From assembly GCF_002237595.1 (NCBI RefSeq), contig NZ_CP022529.1, forward strand, positions 1,984,001-2,048,000: 64,000 nucleotides of DNA. Direction: 5' to 3'. Shown here piece after piece: positions 42,517-51,232 of this stretch (positions are counted from its first letter, which is position 1; the number at the start of each line of letters is the position of its first letter). The notes beneath the pieces were generated by a model. That model made no database searches. It worked only from the letters and a program-made list of their open reading frames with translations, and was not told the origin of the DNA. Both the position numbers and the translations under genes were made by a program. The DNA comes from Labrenzia sp. VG12. GTDB lineage: Bacteria; Pseudomonadota; Alphaproteobacteria; Rhizobiales; Stappiaceae.

Positions 42517-43308
42517 TCAGACGAGAGCCAGCCCGAAGCCGGCCAGAAGCCGGATCAGCGCGGCCTCCTTCGGGTTCGACGTGAAGACAGCCCGGTCCGG
42601 CCCCTGCGACGGCTGCGTCGCGGCCCCTTCACCCAGAACACGCACCAACTGGCGGGCAATGGCCTCGGCCGGATCCAGCCAGTCAACCGGCCAGGGGGCA
42701 ATCTTGCGGAACCGATTGGCGAGAAACGGATAGTGCGTGCAGGCGAGCACGACGATATCCGTCCGCAGTCCGTCCTGCTCCAGGAAACAGTCGGAAATCT
42801 CCGCCAGCAGCTCTTCGTCAGCGACCCTGTCGCCGCGCAGATGCCGTTCGGCAAGCTCTGCCAGCGCGTCGGACCCGACCAGACGCACATGGCACTTGCC
42901 GGCAAAGCTGTCGATCAGGCTCTTGGTATAGGTCCGGCGCACGGTCCCAGGTGTCGCCAGAACCGAAATCAGCCCGGAAGACGTCCGTTCTGCCGCCGGT
43001 TTGATCGCCGGAACGGTGCCGACAAAAGGCAGACCGGGATGGGCTTCTCTCAGGGCTTCTCCAGCCAGCGTGAAAGCCGTGTTGCAGGCAATGACCACAG
43101 CCTTCGGGGCATGGCGGGCGATCAAATCGTCAAACAGCGTCAGGAGCCGTGCTTTCAGCTCCGTCTCCTGCCAGCGTCCGATCGGGAAGGCGGCATCATC
43201 GGCAACGTAAAGGAACTGCTCGTAGGGCAGCAGGTAGCGCGCCTCGCGCAGAACCGTGAGCCCGCCAAGACCTGAATCGAAAAACAGAACCGGTCCCGTG
43301 TCGCTCAC
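42517..43308 (-). CDS. murI: Glutamate racemase
   Basis: MurI makes D-glutamate for peptidoglycan. The 263-residue protein has the two catalytic Cys motifs VVIACNTAFTLAGE and VVLACTHYPFLANRF, and the start DTGPVLFFDSGLGGLTVLRE. GTG 43308 is chosen because AGGAGCGGGC precedes it and overlaps the trmJ stop (TAG at 43317-43319). A longer upstream frame overlaps trmJ and is not family sequence. It follows trmJ in the same operon, 8 bp apart. Confidence 0.95.
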   Translation of the reverse strand: MSDTGPVLFFDSGLGGLTVLREARYLLPYEQFLYVADDAAFPIGRWQETELKARLLTLFDDLIARHAPKAVVIACNTAFTLAGEALREAHPGLPFVGTVPAIKPAAERTSSGLISVLATPGTVRRTYTKSLIDSFAGKCHVRLVGSDALAELAERHLRGDRVADEELLAEISDCFLEQDGLRTDIVVLACTHYPFLANRFRKIAPWPVDWLDPAEAIARQLVRVLGEGAATQPSQGPDRAVFTSNPKEAALIRLLAGFGLALV

Positions 43309-43316
43309 GCCCGCTC

Positions 43317-44129
43317 CTAGTCTTCGCTTTCTGAAGAACCCCTGTCCTTGCGCGGACGGGTTTCGCGTTTTTCCAGGCTTGCAATGACACCGCGGAGCGC
43401 GCGGACTTCCTGTTCGGTCAGTTCCGCCTTCTGGAAGATGTTGCGCAAGGTGCGCACCATATGCGGGCGCCGTTCCGGTGGGCGGAAGAAAGTTGCCTTG
43501 TCGAGTGCACCTTCCAGATGTTCGAAGAAGCGCAGGATGTCGTCCTTCCTTGCCGGCGGATGCTCTTCTTCCGACAGGATAAAGGGCAGCGCACCGGAAG
43601 TTGCCGTCTTGCGCCATTCATAGGCGCAGACCAGCACCGCCTGGGCAATGTTGAGCGAGGCAAAATCCGGGTCGACCGGCAAGGTGACGATCTCGTCGGC
43701 CAACGCCACTTCCTCGTTGTTGAGGCCCCAGCGCTCCCGGCCAAACAGATAGCCGGTGGCGGCCCCCGTCTCGCCAAGTTCGACAGATTTTTTCGCCGCT
43801 TCATCCGGCCCGCGCACGGGTTTCGGCACTTCGCGTGAACGCGCCGTGGTGGCATAGACAAATTGCAGATCGGCAATCGCGGCCTCGACGCTGTCGAACA
43901 CCTGGACCTTGTCGATGACGTGATCGGCCCTGCTGGCGGCCGCGCGTGCCTTTTCGCTCGGCCAGCCATCGCGCGGATTGACGATCCTGAGATCGACCAG
44001 GCCGAAATTAGCCATGGCCCGCGCTGCGGTGCCGATGTTTTCACCAAGCTGCGGCTCACACAGGATCACCGCCGGCGGCCGGGCGGTCACGACCCGGGCT
44101 TCATCTCTGATATGTGCGTTTTTGCTCAT
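43317..44129 (-). CDS. trmJ: tRNA/rRNA methyltransferase, SpoU family (TrmJ-like)
   Basis: A 270-residue SPOUT methyltransferase that methylates ribose 2'-O of tRNA nucleotide 32 in the TrmJ family. Motifs: AVILCEPQLGENIGTAARAM (motif 1), LVDLRIVNPRDGWPSEKA, LFGRERWGLNNEEVALADEI (motif 2) and LPVDPDFASLNIAQAVLVCA (motif 3, knot). The C-terminal region is charged. ATG 44129 is used; upstream frame is not family sequence. It leads the trmJ-murI operon. TrmJ versus LasT-type cannot be separated on motif alone. Confidence 0.88.
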   Translation of the reverse strand: MSKNAHIRDEARVVTARPPAVILCEPQLGENIGTAARAMANFGLVDLRIVNPRDGWPSEKARAAASRADHVIDKVQVFDSVEAAIADLQFVYATTARSREVPKPVRGPDEAAKKSVELGETGAATGYLFGRERWGLNNEEVALADEIVTLPVDPDFASLNIAQAVLVCAYEWRKTATSGALPFILSEEEHPPARKDDILRFFEHLEGALDKATFFRPPERRPHMVRTLRNIFQKAELTEQEVRALRGVIASLEKRETRPRKDRGSSESED

Positions 44130-44182
44130 GGGCGGGGGATGTACCCGGTTCTGCCGAAAATGGGAAGTTGCCGACCGACATA

Positions 44183-44350
44183 TCAACGTCGAAAGGCCAC
44201 CCGCGCAAGGTCCAGAAACGCCCGTGCCTTGAAACTGCTGCGCGTTTCAGCCGAATAGACAAAGGAGATCGGCGCCTCCGGGGTACAGCCCTGCGGTCCG
44301 TGGTCGCTGATCCAGGCATCAAGGAAACGAACAGACGGGTGTGGACAGGC
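44183..44350 (-). pseudogene. Remnant of a LysR-type regulator C-terminus
   Basis: A reverse-strand segment ends at the TGA at 44183-44185 and reads PISFVYSAETRSSFKARAFL then DLARVAFRR, preceded by VRFLDAWISDHGPQ. 'P-x-S-x-V-Y...K-A-R-A-F-L-D' is the last strand and helix of LysR effector domains. No start codon, HTH or frame upstream remains (stop TAA within about 60 codons). It sits in the 368-bp gap between trmJ and the binding-protein gene. Confidence 0.45.
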
Positions 44351-44497
44351 TCTGCGTCCCTTCTGTTACAGGTCCTGCGTGCAGATTGGGTCTGCACCAC
44401 TTTATCTTATTAAGTAATTCTATCATGATCAAAACTGTTTTGACATTTATACATTTCGATCAAGAGTAATTTCACGTTTCAAAGTCATGTTTTACAC

Positions 44498-45313
44498 ATG
44501 TGCAGGCTCCTAAAGCGCCCCATCACCAGCAAGTCCTTCGCAGTGACGTTCGTCCTGTTTGCGCTTTGCGTTGCACAACAAGGTCAGTCTGCCCATGCAG
44601 CAGACTGTCCGCGGGACGGCACCCTGATCGCGGGGGCTGGAGACTACAGACCCTACAACATCGTCGAGGGTGATACCGTCAGCGGCATGGATTTCGAAGT
44701 CATCGAAACCATCCTCAACAAGATGGGCTGCCGGCTCACCAAGGTGCCCCTGCCCTGGGCCCGCCATCTGAAAGCCATGCAGAACGGCACGGTGGACCTT
44801 GCAACGCCTGTCACCAAGACACCGGACAGAGAGGCATTCGCCCATTTCAGCGAACCCTATATAAATGCCGACGAAATCCTGTTCGTCGCTGCCGGAACCG
44901 AGCCCTCCTACAGCACGCTCTCAGCCTTTTTCGAACAGGGCCATCGCCTTGGCGTTATCCGCGAATACGCTTATGGCGGTGATTTTCCCGGACTGAAGAA
45001 CACCTATGCGGACCAGATCGAGACAACCGACAGCCAGGAACTCAATCTGAAACAACTGATGCTCGGCCGGGTGGATGCCGTCCTCGGAGAAACCTTCGTC
45101 ATCACCGCCGAAATTGGCAAGCTGCGCCTCAGTGACAAGATCAAGGCTACCAACGTCGTCGTCGCCTCAGAACCCAACTACATCATGTTCGCCAAGAAGA
45201 GCGTCCCGATAGAGTTCGTTGCCGCCTTCAACGCGGAGCTGAAAGCCATGAAGGACAGTGGCGACTTCGAGCGCATTACCTCCAAGTACAAACAAACGCG
45301 GGTGCTCAATTGA
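44498..45313 (+). CDS. Periplasmic amino-acid-type binding protein (SBP_bac_3)
   Basis: A 271-residue solute-binding protein. Signal peptide at KSFAVTFVLFALCVAQQGQS, cleavage near AHAADC. The family-3 core has TLIAGAGDYRPYNIVEGDTV, SGMDFEVIETILNKMGCRLT, LAKNGTVDLA-type block (QNGTVDLATPVTKTPDREAF) and LNLKQLMLGRVDAVLGETFV. No ABC permease or ATPase gene is near. The histidine kinase gene lies convergent 68 bp away. It could serve as an orphan receptor for signalling rather than for transport, which is an inference. Confidence 0.87.
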   Translation: MCRLLKRPITSKSFAVTFVLFALCVAQQGQSAHAADCPRDGTLIAGAGDYRPYNIVEGDTVSGMDFEVIETILNKMGCRLTKVPLPWARHLKAMQNGTVDLATPVTKTPDREAFAHFSEPYINADEILFVAAGTEPSYSTLSAFFEQGHRLGVIREYAYGGDFPGLKNTYADQIETTDSQELNLKQLMLGRVDAVLGETFVITAEIGKLRLSDKIKATNVVVASEPNYIMFAKKSVPIEFVAAFNAELKAMKDSGDFERITSKYKQTRVLN

Positions 45314-45381
45314 GCCCGACGGGCCGGCATGGCTTCATTCGACGACTTCTCTTTCCCGGCCAAGCAGGAGAAATCCGGGGG

Positions 45382-46524
45382 TCAACTCACCGGAAGTGAC
45401 AGCGTGAACGTTGTTCCCGAACCAGGCTTGCTGTCACACTCGATGGTGCCTGCGAGTTTCTGGGTGACCAGATTGTAGACAATGTGAAGGCCCAGCCCGC
45501 TTCCACCGTTGTCCCGGTTTGTTGTGAAAAATGGATCGAATACTTTTCCAAGGGCGTCGGCCTCTATTCCGCGCCCCGTATCTTCGTATTGGATGCGGAT
45601 CCGGTTTTCCTGTTCCTGTAGCGCGGCAATCCTTATGGCTCCCTCATGTTCAGTCCCACCCGCATAACCGTGAATGAGACTGTTCATTATCAAATTGGTC
45701 GTTATTTGCGCCAAGGGCCCGGGATACGTATCCATCGACAAGCCATCGGGTATTTCCAGGTTTACCTTGACCCTGGTTTTCTTCAACTCGGGAGTAAGAC
45801 TGACCAGGACCTCCTCAAAATACTTGAGCAGGTCGATCTTGCGCCTTTCCTCAGATGTCTGGTCAACGGCTACCTGCTTGAAGCTTTTCACGAGCCTTGC
45901 GGCTCTGTTCATGTTGGTTTCCAGGAGCTGGGTTGCCTCCCGTGCCGTCGAAATGAATTCGGTGAGATCGTCTTCCGTGATTTCACCTGACCGGAAACGG
46001 GCATCAAGCTGTGCGACTTGTGTCTGAAAGTGCGACACGGCCGTAATGCAAATACCCAACGGGGTATTGATTTCGTGCGCCACCCCTCCGACGAGGGAGC
46101 CAAGTGAAGCCATTTTTTCGGCTTCCACCAGGTTTTTCTGAGCCTTTCGCAGCTCGGTAATGTCGGTGTAGGTCGTAACAAAGCCTTCGTCTATCGGTGT
46201 ACCAATGACTTCGATAACCATACCGTCGGGGCGCACGCGCTCAAACTTGTGAGCGGAAAACTCACGTGCCAACGCCATTCGTTGGCTTACTTGCTCATCG
46301 ATATCACCCGGGCCGTACTCCCCGCGTCTCGCGTTGAAATAGAAGAGGTCCCTCATGGGCGTTCCCGGTTCGCAAAACGCGCTCGGGAACTGCAACAGTT
46401 CAGCAAACCGATGATTACAGGCAACCAGCACCAGGTCCCGGTCAAAGAACGATATGCCGTGCTTCGTGTTTTCCGTGATGATCTTCAGAACACGATTTTG
46501 CGCTATTTCGTCTTTTTCCACCAT
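45382..46524 (-). CDS. PAS-domain histidine kinase (cytoplasmic)
   Basis: A 380-residue kinase without membrane helices. A PAS domain covers about residues 10-130 (ITENTKHGISFFDRDLVLVA, VIEVIGTPIDEGFVTTYTDI). The dimerisation/phospho-acceptor helix has LVGGVAHEINTPLG with His near residue 162. The ATPase part has LIMNSLIHGYAGG (N box), IQYEDTGRGIE (G1) and NGGSGLGLHIVYNLVTQKLA (G2). ATG 46524 is used; a GTG at 46569 is possible. Downstream of the REC-HD-GYP gene by 103 bp, probably the same transcript, so it likely phosphorylates that protein. Confidence 0.9.
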   Translation of the reverse strand: MVEKDEIAQNRVLKIITENTKHGISFFDRDLVLVACNHRFAELLQFPSAFCEPGTPMRDLFYFNARRGEYGPGDIDEQVSQRMALAREFSAHKFERVRPDGMVIEVIGTPIDEGFVTTYTDITELRKAQKNLVEAEKMASLGSLVGGVAHEINTPLGICITAVSHFQTQVAQLDARFRSGEITEDDLTEFISTAREATQLLETNMNRAARLVKSFKQVAVDQTSEERRKIDLLKYFEEVLVSLTPELKKTRVKVNLEIPDGLSMDTYPGPLAQITTNLIMNSLIHGYAGGTEHEGAIRIAALQEQENRIRIQYEDTGRGIEADALGKVFDPFFTTNRDNGGSGLGLHIVYNLVTQKLAGTIECDSKPGSGTTFTLSLPVS

Positions 46525-46627
46525 TGGAACAAAACGCCCCGCTGATCCAGTACGAGTATTTTGTCTCACACGCAGTTCGTCTTGCGCTCGCCCCGCACGC
46601 CCGGAAGACAGATTCCGCCAACCCCAC

Positions 46628-48229
46628 CTATGGATATCGGCTTTGAACCGATCTCATCTCATCCATGTTTTCAATAAACAGATCCACAAGGTCGGGATCA
46701 AAGTGCTTTCCTTTTTCAGAAATGAGATACTGAACGACTTCGTCGTGCGGCCAGGCGTTCTTGTAACAGCGATCGCTGGACAGAGCGTCGAAAACGTCGG
46801 TGATCGCCGTGATCCGCCCGACCAGCGAAATCTCCTCGCCGGATTTTCCATTCGGATAGCCAGTGCCATCCCATTTCTCATGGTGCTCGAGGGCCACTAT
46901 CGCCCCAACATTCAGGATTTCCCTGTCTGAATTCCCCAACATCTGGGCGCCGAGAGACGCATGGTTCTGCATGATCTCCCATTCTTCCTCCGTCAGCTTT
47001 GCCGGCTTGTTCAGAATGGAATCTGGAATGCCGATTTTCCCAAGGTCATGCATTGGCGAGGCATGCTTCAAGATTTCGGCATCTCTTGCAGACATCCCGG
47101 ATTTGAGAGCGAGTATCTTCGAAAACTCGGCGACCCGCTGCACATGGTTCCCGGTTTCCCTTGAGCGGGTCTCAACGGCTTCCCCCAGCCGGTAGACCAG
47201 TTCCCTTTGCGTTTCTTCAATTTCGACTCTGAGATTGAGATTATCGAACGCAATGAGAGCGTTTTGGCAGAACAGGTTCATGATCCTTCGCTCCGAGGGG
47301 TGAGCAAACCTGACCCCGGAGATAAGCAGAATATTTCGATGACCATCCTTGGTGGACAGGTAGGACAGGAAGTGATCTCCAACCTCGATGCTACCCGAGT
47401 CATCTTCTACCAGGCTCAGGCGGCTTAGAACCTCGCCGGGAAGAAAGTCATTGAGAACCTTTCCCTCCTTGTTTTCGAATTTGCCGGTGCCTGCCAGAAA
47501 GGTTATCCCCGCCCGGTTTTCATGTGTCACCAGACCATTCAGCTCACACATGAGAGCCCCCTGGTCCGCATAAAGAAGAGAACTGATCTGTTCCATGACC
47601 CCTTCGGCGAAAGTGGAAATGGAGTCATGCGTGAAAATGTCTTGAGAGGCCGAGATGACGTGCTCCAGCCCCCGTCTGTTGCGCTCCAGGGCCATGATGT
47701 CTCTGTAGGAACGGAGGCAGGAAAACATCAGCGTGTAGAGCTTTTGTGCAGTCAGTTCGGTTTTTTCTTTGTAGTCGTTGATATCATAATCGGAAATAAT
47801 TCTGCTTTCGGGGGCGTGCCCCGGCTGGCCGGTTCGCAGCACAATCCGAACATGAGCGTTCTTGAGTTCCTCCCGAACATGTTTGGCAAACTCAAGACCC
47901 GAATGGTCGTCTTCCATCACGACATCCAGCAACAGCACCGCTATGTCCGGGTGCTCCTGAAACAGCTCCCTTGCTTCTTTTCCGGAATAGGCGTGAACAA
48001 GCTCGAGCCTGTCACCCCGAAACGAAAAGCCGGACAAAGCCAACTTGGTGACCTGGTGCACCTGCTCATCGTCATCAACGATGGCAACCTTCCATGTCCT
48101 GCAAGAACTTGAAGCTGAAGAGATTTTTTCATCCGATCTCTTCTTGAACAAAGACGCCTTTGCGGTCTTTGCGAATAGTGGCTTGCTCTCAGTGGCTCCC
48201 GGCTCGGTCCCTTTAGCGGTAAGAGTCAT
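46628..48229 (-). CDS. Response regulator with DUF3369 and HD-GYP c-di-GMP phosphodiesterase
   Basis: A 533-residue protein. Residues about 46-165 are a receiver domain (WKVAIVDDDEQVHQVTKLAL; phospho-Asp in VLLLDVVMEDDHSGLE). A DUF3369 GAF-like domain spans about 170-335 (HDSISTFAEGVMEQISSLLY). Residues 345-515 are an HD-GYP domain with the full set of motifs: ETGNHVQRVAEFSKIL, HASPMHDLGKIGIPDSIL and LEHHEKWDGTGYPNGKSGEE. HD-GYP domains hydrolyse c-di-GMP to GMP. ATG 48229. The histidine kinase gene follows. Output is therefore probably a drop in c-di-GMP on phosphorylation. Confidence 0.92.
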   Translation of the reverse strand: MTLTAKGTEPGATESKPLFAKTAKASLFKKRSDEKISSASSSCRTWKVAIVDDDEQVHQVTKLALSGFSFRGDRLELVHAYSGKEARELFQEHPDIAVLLLDVVMEDDHSGLEFAKHVREELKNAHVRIVLRTGQPGHAPESRIISDYDINDYKEKTELTAQKLYTLMFSCLRSYRDIMALERNRRGLEHVISASQDIFTHDSISTFAEGVMEQISSLLYADQGALMCELNGLVTHENRAGITFLAGTGKFENKEGKVLNDFLPGEVLSRLSLVEDDSGSIEVGDHFLSYLSTKDGHRNILLISGVRFAHPSERRIMNLFCQNALIAFDNLNLRVEIEETQRELVYRLGEAVETRSRETGNHVQRVAEFSKILALKSGMSARDAEILKHASPMHDLGKIGIPDSILNKPAKLTEEEWEIMQNHASLGAQMLGNSDREILNVGAIVALEHHEKWDGTGYPNGKSGEEISLVGRITAITDVFDALSSDRCYKNAWPHDEVVQYLISEKGKHFDPDLVDLFIENMDEMRSVQSRYP

Positions 48230-48755
48230 TGCCGCTGCCTCCCTGTGCTTGCGAGGTCAAGATCTTATGACACGTTCGTTACGGTAATGTTGAAGTGACC
48301 GCCAACTCACGGAGAGGTCCGCAGCAGTTCTTGACGTTGGCGTTCCCAGTTTCCTGACCGGATATTACTTCGCGCTCCTTGCCTTGTGATCACGATCGGC
48401 ATGCCGGGCGTCACGAACGCTGCATGCCGCGCCTCTCTCGCCAGCAAGGCGGAGACAGATGCAAGAACCACGGCGAAAAAAGCCAGGAAAGCACACCTAA
48501 CCGGACCGCAACGGCCTCCAGAATGAACAACGGGAGGGGTTCTGACCTCTCGTACCGTCAAGCGTCACCGCAAGCGTGGCAAAGTGAAGATCCGGATACC
48601 GGCAAGGCGCATGAAACCCCATCAGATGAGCCTTCTTGTTCAGCAGGTCACAGCGCGCGGCGCATGGCCTGGCATCAAGGCACAGGCATTGCAGGTGACA
48701 GACAGACAATGCCGGGACAGACTGGAGGACAACCGAATCCTGCCCGGTGCCTGCC
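48230..48755. other. 526-bp intergenic region with no clear gene
   Basis: Between the HD-GYP gene start and the DUF2267-like gene. It contains the HD-GYP promoter region. A reverse 84-codon frame (48307-48561) with one hydrophobic stretch (CAFLAFFAVVLASVSALL) is possible but has no ribosome site and was not called. Confidence 0.5.
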
Positions 48756-49184
48756 ATGCCGATGCCCCAGACCTATTTCCTCGCTTCCCGGGACTTCGAC
48801 GCCTTCATCAAGGACGTGCGCAACACCTGCATGCTGCAAACCCATCATCAGGCCTATCACACGCTGCGCGCCGTGCTGCACACCTTCCGCAGCCACCTGA
48901 CCGCCCAGCAGGCTCTTGATTTCGCAAATGTGCTGCCGGCCGTGCCACGGGCCATCTTCGTCGAGGACTGGACGCTCTCAGACAGCCCGCCGCCCTTTTC
49001 GGACCGGGCCGCACTGATCCGGGAAATGAAATCCGTCCGCAAGGATCACAACCTGGCCCCGGAAAGCGCGATCGAGGACGTTGCGACCGCCCTGCGCCGG
49101 TCCTCCATCGATGAGCGGGAGCTGGACCGGGTGCTGGCGGGATTTCCGGACGGAGCGGTGGATTTCTGGAAGGTGGATCGGTAG
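48756..49184 (+). CDS. DUF2267 family protein
   Basis: A 142-residue alpha-helical protein. The start ATG 48756 gives MPMPQTYFLASRDFDAFIKD. It has HHQAYHTLRAVLHTFRSHLT and AQQALDFANVLPAVPRAIFV, which match the DUF2267 pattern of paired helices ('Y..LRAVLh.LrdrL....a..l.aqLP...rg.y..gW'). The C-terminus is charged (RSSIDERELDRVLAGFPDGA). Function unknown. It is followed by the tandem paralog array. Confidence 0.75.
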   Translation: MPMPQTYFLASRDFDAFIKDVRNTCMLQTHHQAYHTLRAVLHTFRSHLTAQQALDFANVLPAVPRAIFVEDWTLSDSPPPFSDRAALIREMKSVRKDHNLAPESAIEDVATALRRSSIDERELDRVLAGFPDGAVDFWKVDR

Positions 49185-49225
49185 AAAACGCTTTCATTTG
49201 CGTCATTCACACGAGCAGGCCCACC

Positions 49226-49813
49226 TTGTTTCTTTCATCGCCGCCAGACATCGTTGAAACGTCCGGAACAACGGAAATCCATTATTCCATGGGCAAGACA
49301 CTCTATTATCTGGCGTTCGGGGCAATCGCGACATGCATTGCAGCTTTCATGACGATCGCCATATGGCAGGAATCTGGAGCGCAGGGCGCACATCGTCTTC
49401 TTCCGGTTCTTCTTCCGGTGATTTTTCTCTGCATTTTCGCCAGCATGTTCCTTTTCTATCTGGTCAGGTTTGCACGCCTGAACCGTCCTCCGGTCATCAT
49501 CGGTCCGGACGGTGTTTTCGACGAACGCTGCGTGACAGCTCCGATACCGTGGTCGCAAATTAGGCGTGTCTTGAAGCGAACCCGATCCGTTAACAAAGGG
49601 CGGCTCCACTATGTCGTTTTGCATGTTGATGAGACAGCACTGCGCACGCTGCGCAGCTCGAAACGTCGGTTCCACCGCTACAACAAGTTCTGGGGCTATG
49701 GAGATGTCGCCTTGCTCGCCTCCAATCTGACCGGCTCCCATCGCAGGCTGTTGCACGTTGTCGAAGCTTACGCGCGGGCTTATGGCGCCCCGGCAGCCAG
49801 GGACTGGGAGTGA
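49226..49813 (+). CDS. Tandem-array membrane protein 1 (STM3941-like)
   Basis: A 195-residue protein, first of four tandem paralogs. Two membrane spans (LYYLAFGAIATCIAAFMTIA and LPVLLPVIFLCIFASMFLFY), then a soluble domain with GPDGVFDERCVTAPIPWSQI ('G-v-x-x...P-W-x-x-I') and the end VVEAYARAYGAPAARDWE. It resembles STM3941-type small membrane proteins. TTG 49226 is the first possible start; an ATG at 49289 would cut the N-terminus. Function unknown. GC-rich, unlike copies 3 and 4. Confidence 0.62.
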   Translation: MFLSSPPDIVETSGTTEIHYSMGKTLYYLAFGAIATCIAAFMTIAIWQESGAQGAHRLLPVLLPVIFLCIFASMFLFYLVRFARLNRPPVIIGPDGVFDERCVTAPIPWSQIRRVLKRTRSVNKGRLHYVVLHVDETALRTLRSSKRRFHRYNKFWGYGDVALLASNLTGSHRRLLHVVEAYARAYGAPAARDWE

Positions 49814-49899
49814 ATGCCCGCTCCCGGGTCTCACGACCATAGGGCATTTCTGATAAACCGAGATTTGTCATGTTTTTTTAAAGAGGATATCTCTCCCGC

Positions 49900-50439
49900 A
49901 TGATGATCGATCCCGGGGAAACGCTCCGCTTCAAACGCTCCCTTGCCAGGACGCTGCTGCTGTTGAGCCTGAGCATCCCCTTCGTGGGTCTTGGTTACGT
50001 GCTGACAACGGGCGTCTTCGACGCTCCCGGCAGCGAGGGCGACGGCCGGATCCTCGGCATTGTCTGCATGGCGTTTTTCGGCGGTCTCGGCCTTTTTGGC
50101 GCGATCCGCCTGCTGCTGAAGCCCGATCAGGCCATCCAGATCGGCCCCGAGGGCATCCGCGACACCCGGATTTCAGCGGACTGGCTGCCCTGGGCCCACA
50201 TCACCGGGATATCCACCTGGCGAAGCCGCGGCTCCTCCTTCATCATACTGGACCTCGACGAGACCTTCGAGACCACCTTGAATCAGTCTGCCCTCTACAA
50301 GACCTACCGGCTCGCAAATGCGCTGGTCGGTGCACAAGGGCATTGCCTGAACCCGATGGCTTTTGGTGTGTCCTTCAGGGACTTGCAGTCGGTCGTCCTG
50401 GCCTATGCCGAAGCGCATGGAGCGCCGGCAGTAGAATAG
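49900..50439 (+). CDS. Tandem-array membrane protein 2 (STM3941-like)
   Basis: A 179-residue paralog. Two spans (LARTLLLLSLSIPFVGLGYV and RILGIVCMAFFGGLGLFGAI), then GPEGIRDTRISADWLPWAHI and an end VVLAYAEAHGAPAVE shared with copies 1, 3 and 4. The soluble part has FIILDLDETFETT. ATG 49900 is the first of two (ATG-ATG). It is 86 bp after copy 1. GC-rich coding. Confidence 0.7.
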   Translation: MMIDPGETLRFKRSLARTLLLLSLSIPFVGLGYVLTTGVFDAPGSEGDGRILGIVCMAFFGGLGLFGAIRLLLKPDQAIQIGPEGIRDTRISADWLPWAHITGISTWRSRGSSFIILDLDETFETTLNQSALYKTYRLANALVGAQGHCLNPMAFGVSFRDLQSVVLAYAEAHGAPAVE

Positions 50440-50564
50440 TGCTGGAGTGCGAACTGCCGACAGGCCCGCCACACTCAAAAGAACACAACGACTTCCTTCA
50501 CAACGCCTGATTAACCGAGCGGGTCTATGGTCAATTCGCCTATTCGATACCAGCGAAATTTGAT

Positions 50565-51107
50565 ATGGAAATTGATACAAGTAAAAAGCGACAATTTTAT
50601 CGCTCCGCAACAAAATTCACCGCAAGTTTCTTAATAGTACTTGCCATGACCTTCGGAATGCTGCTTGCCACCTACAACGAATACGTTGAAGGAAAGATCT
50701 TCGAAGACAAAGGAATATTGGCAATTTCTGTCACCATATTTCTCCTTGTATTGGTTTTAGTGACGCTCTATCAATTGACAAATTTCAATGACAAGCCGTG
50801 GCTAGAACTCAGTCCGGATGGGATTACTTACGTACACCAACATTGGTTCGTCCCCTGGCACGCTGTCACGCGCATTCGAGTGCTCTATTTAGCGCGCGTC
50901 TCTACAAAGTATCTTGTGCTTTACACGGATGAACTACACTACACGAAAAACCCTTCAGCATCTGGAAACACGTTGCGCAAACCGACGAAAGTGTTCCCCA
51001 AACGCGATATCTGCATCCTGCTTGACGGCTATAAAAGCTCGCGCAAGCAAGTTGAGCGCATGATCCGCGCCTACGCCAAGGCGCATGGAGCGCCTGCCGA
51101 ACAATAA
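50565..51107 (+). CDS. Tandem-array membrane protein 3 (STM3941-like, AT-rich)
   Basis: A 180-residue paralog. It starts MEIDTSKKRQFYRSATKFTA, then two spans (SFLIVLAMTFGMLLATYNEY and LAISVTIFLLVLVLVTLYQL), LSPDGITYVHQHWFVPWHAV and the end RMIRAYAKAHGAPAEQ. Its third positions are clearly more AT-rich than copies 1 and 2, and its upstream and N-terminal DNA is nearly identical to that of copy 4, so 3 and 4 come from a recent duplication. Confidence 0.75.
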   Translation: MEIDTSKKRQFYRSATKFTASFLIVLAMTFGMLLATYNEYVEGKIFEDKGILAISVTIFLLVLVLVTLYQLTNFNDKPWLELSPDGITYVHQHWFVPWHAVTRIRVLYLARVSTKYLVLYTDELHYTKNPSASGNTLRKPTKVFPKRDICILLDGYKSSRKQVERMIRAYAKAHGAPAEQ

Positions 51108-51232
51108 TGCCGGAGTGCGAGCAGCCGACTGCCGCGCCACACCCATAAGAACACCACGACCTCCTTCACAACTTTTATTTAACCGCGCGGGTCTATGATC
51201 AAATCGCTAATTTGATACCGGCGATATTTGAT

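Noticed and set aside
48307..48561. An 84-codon reverse frame with one hydrophobic stretch
   Set aside because: No ribosome site and no similarity; the stretch could be chance in GC-rich DNA.
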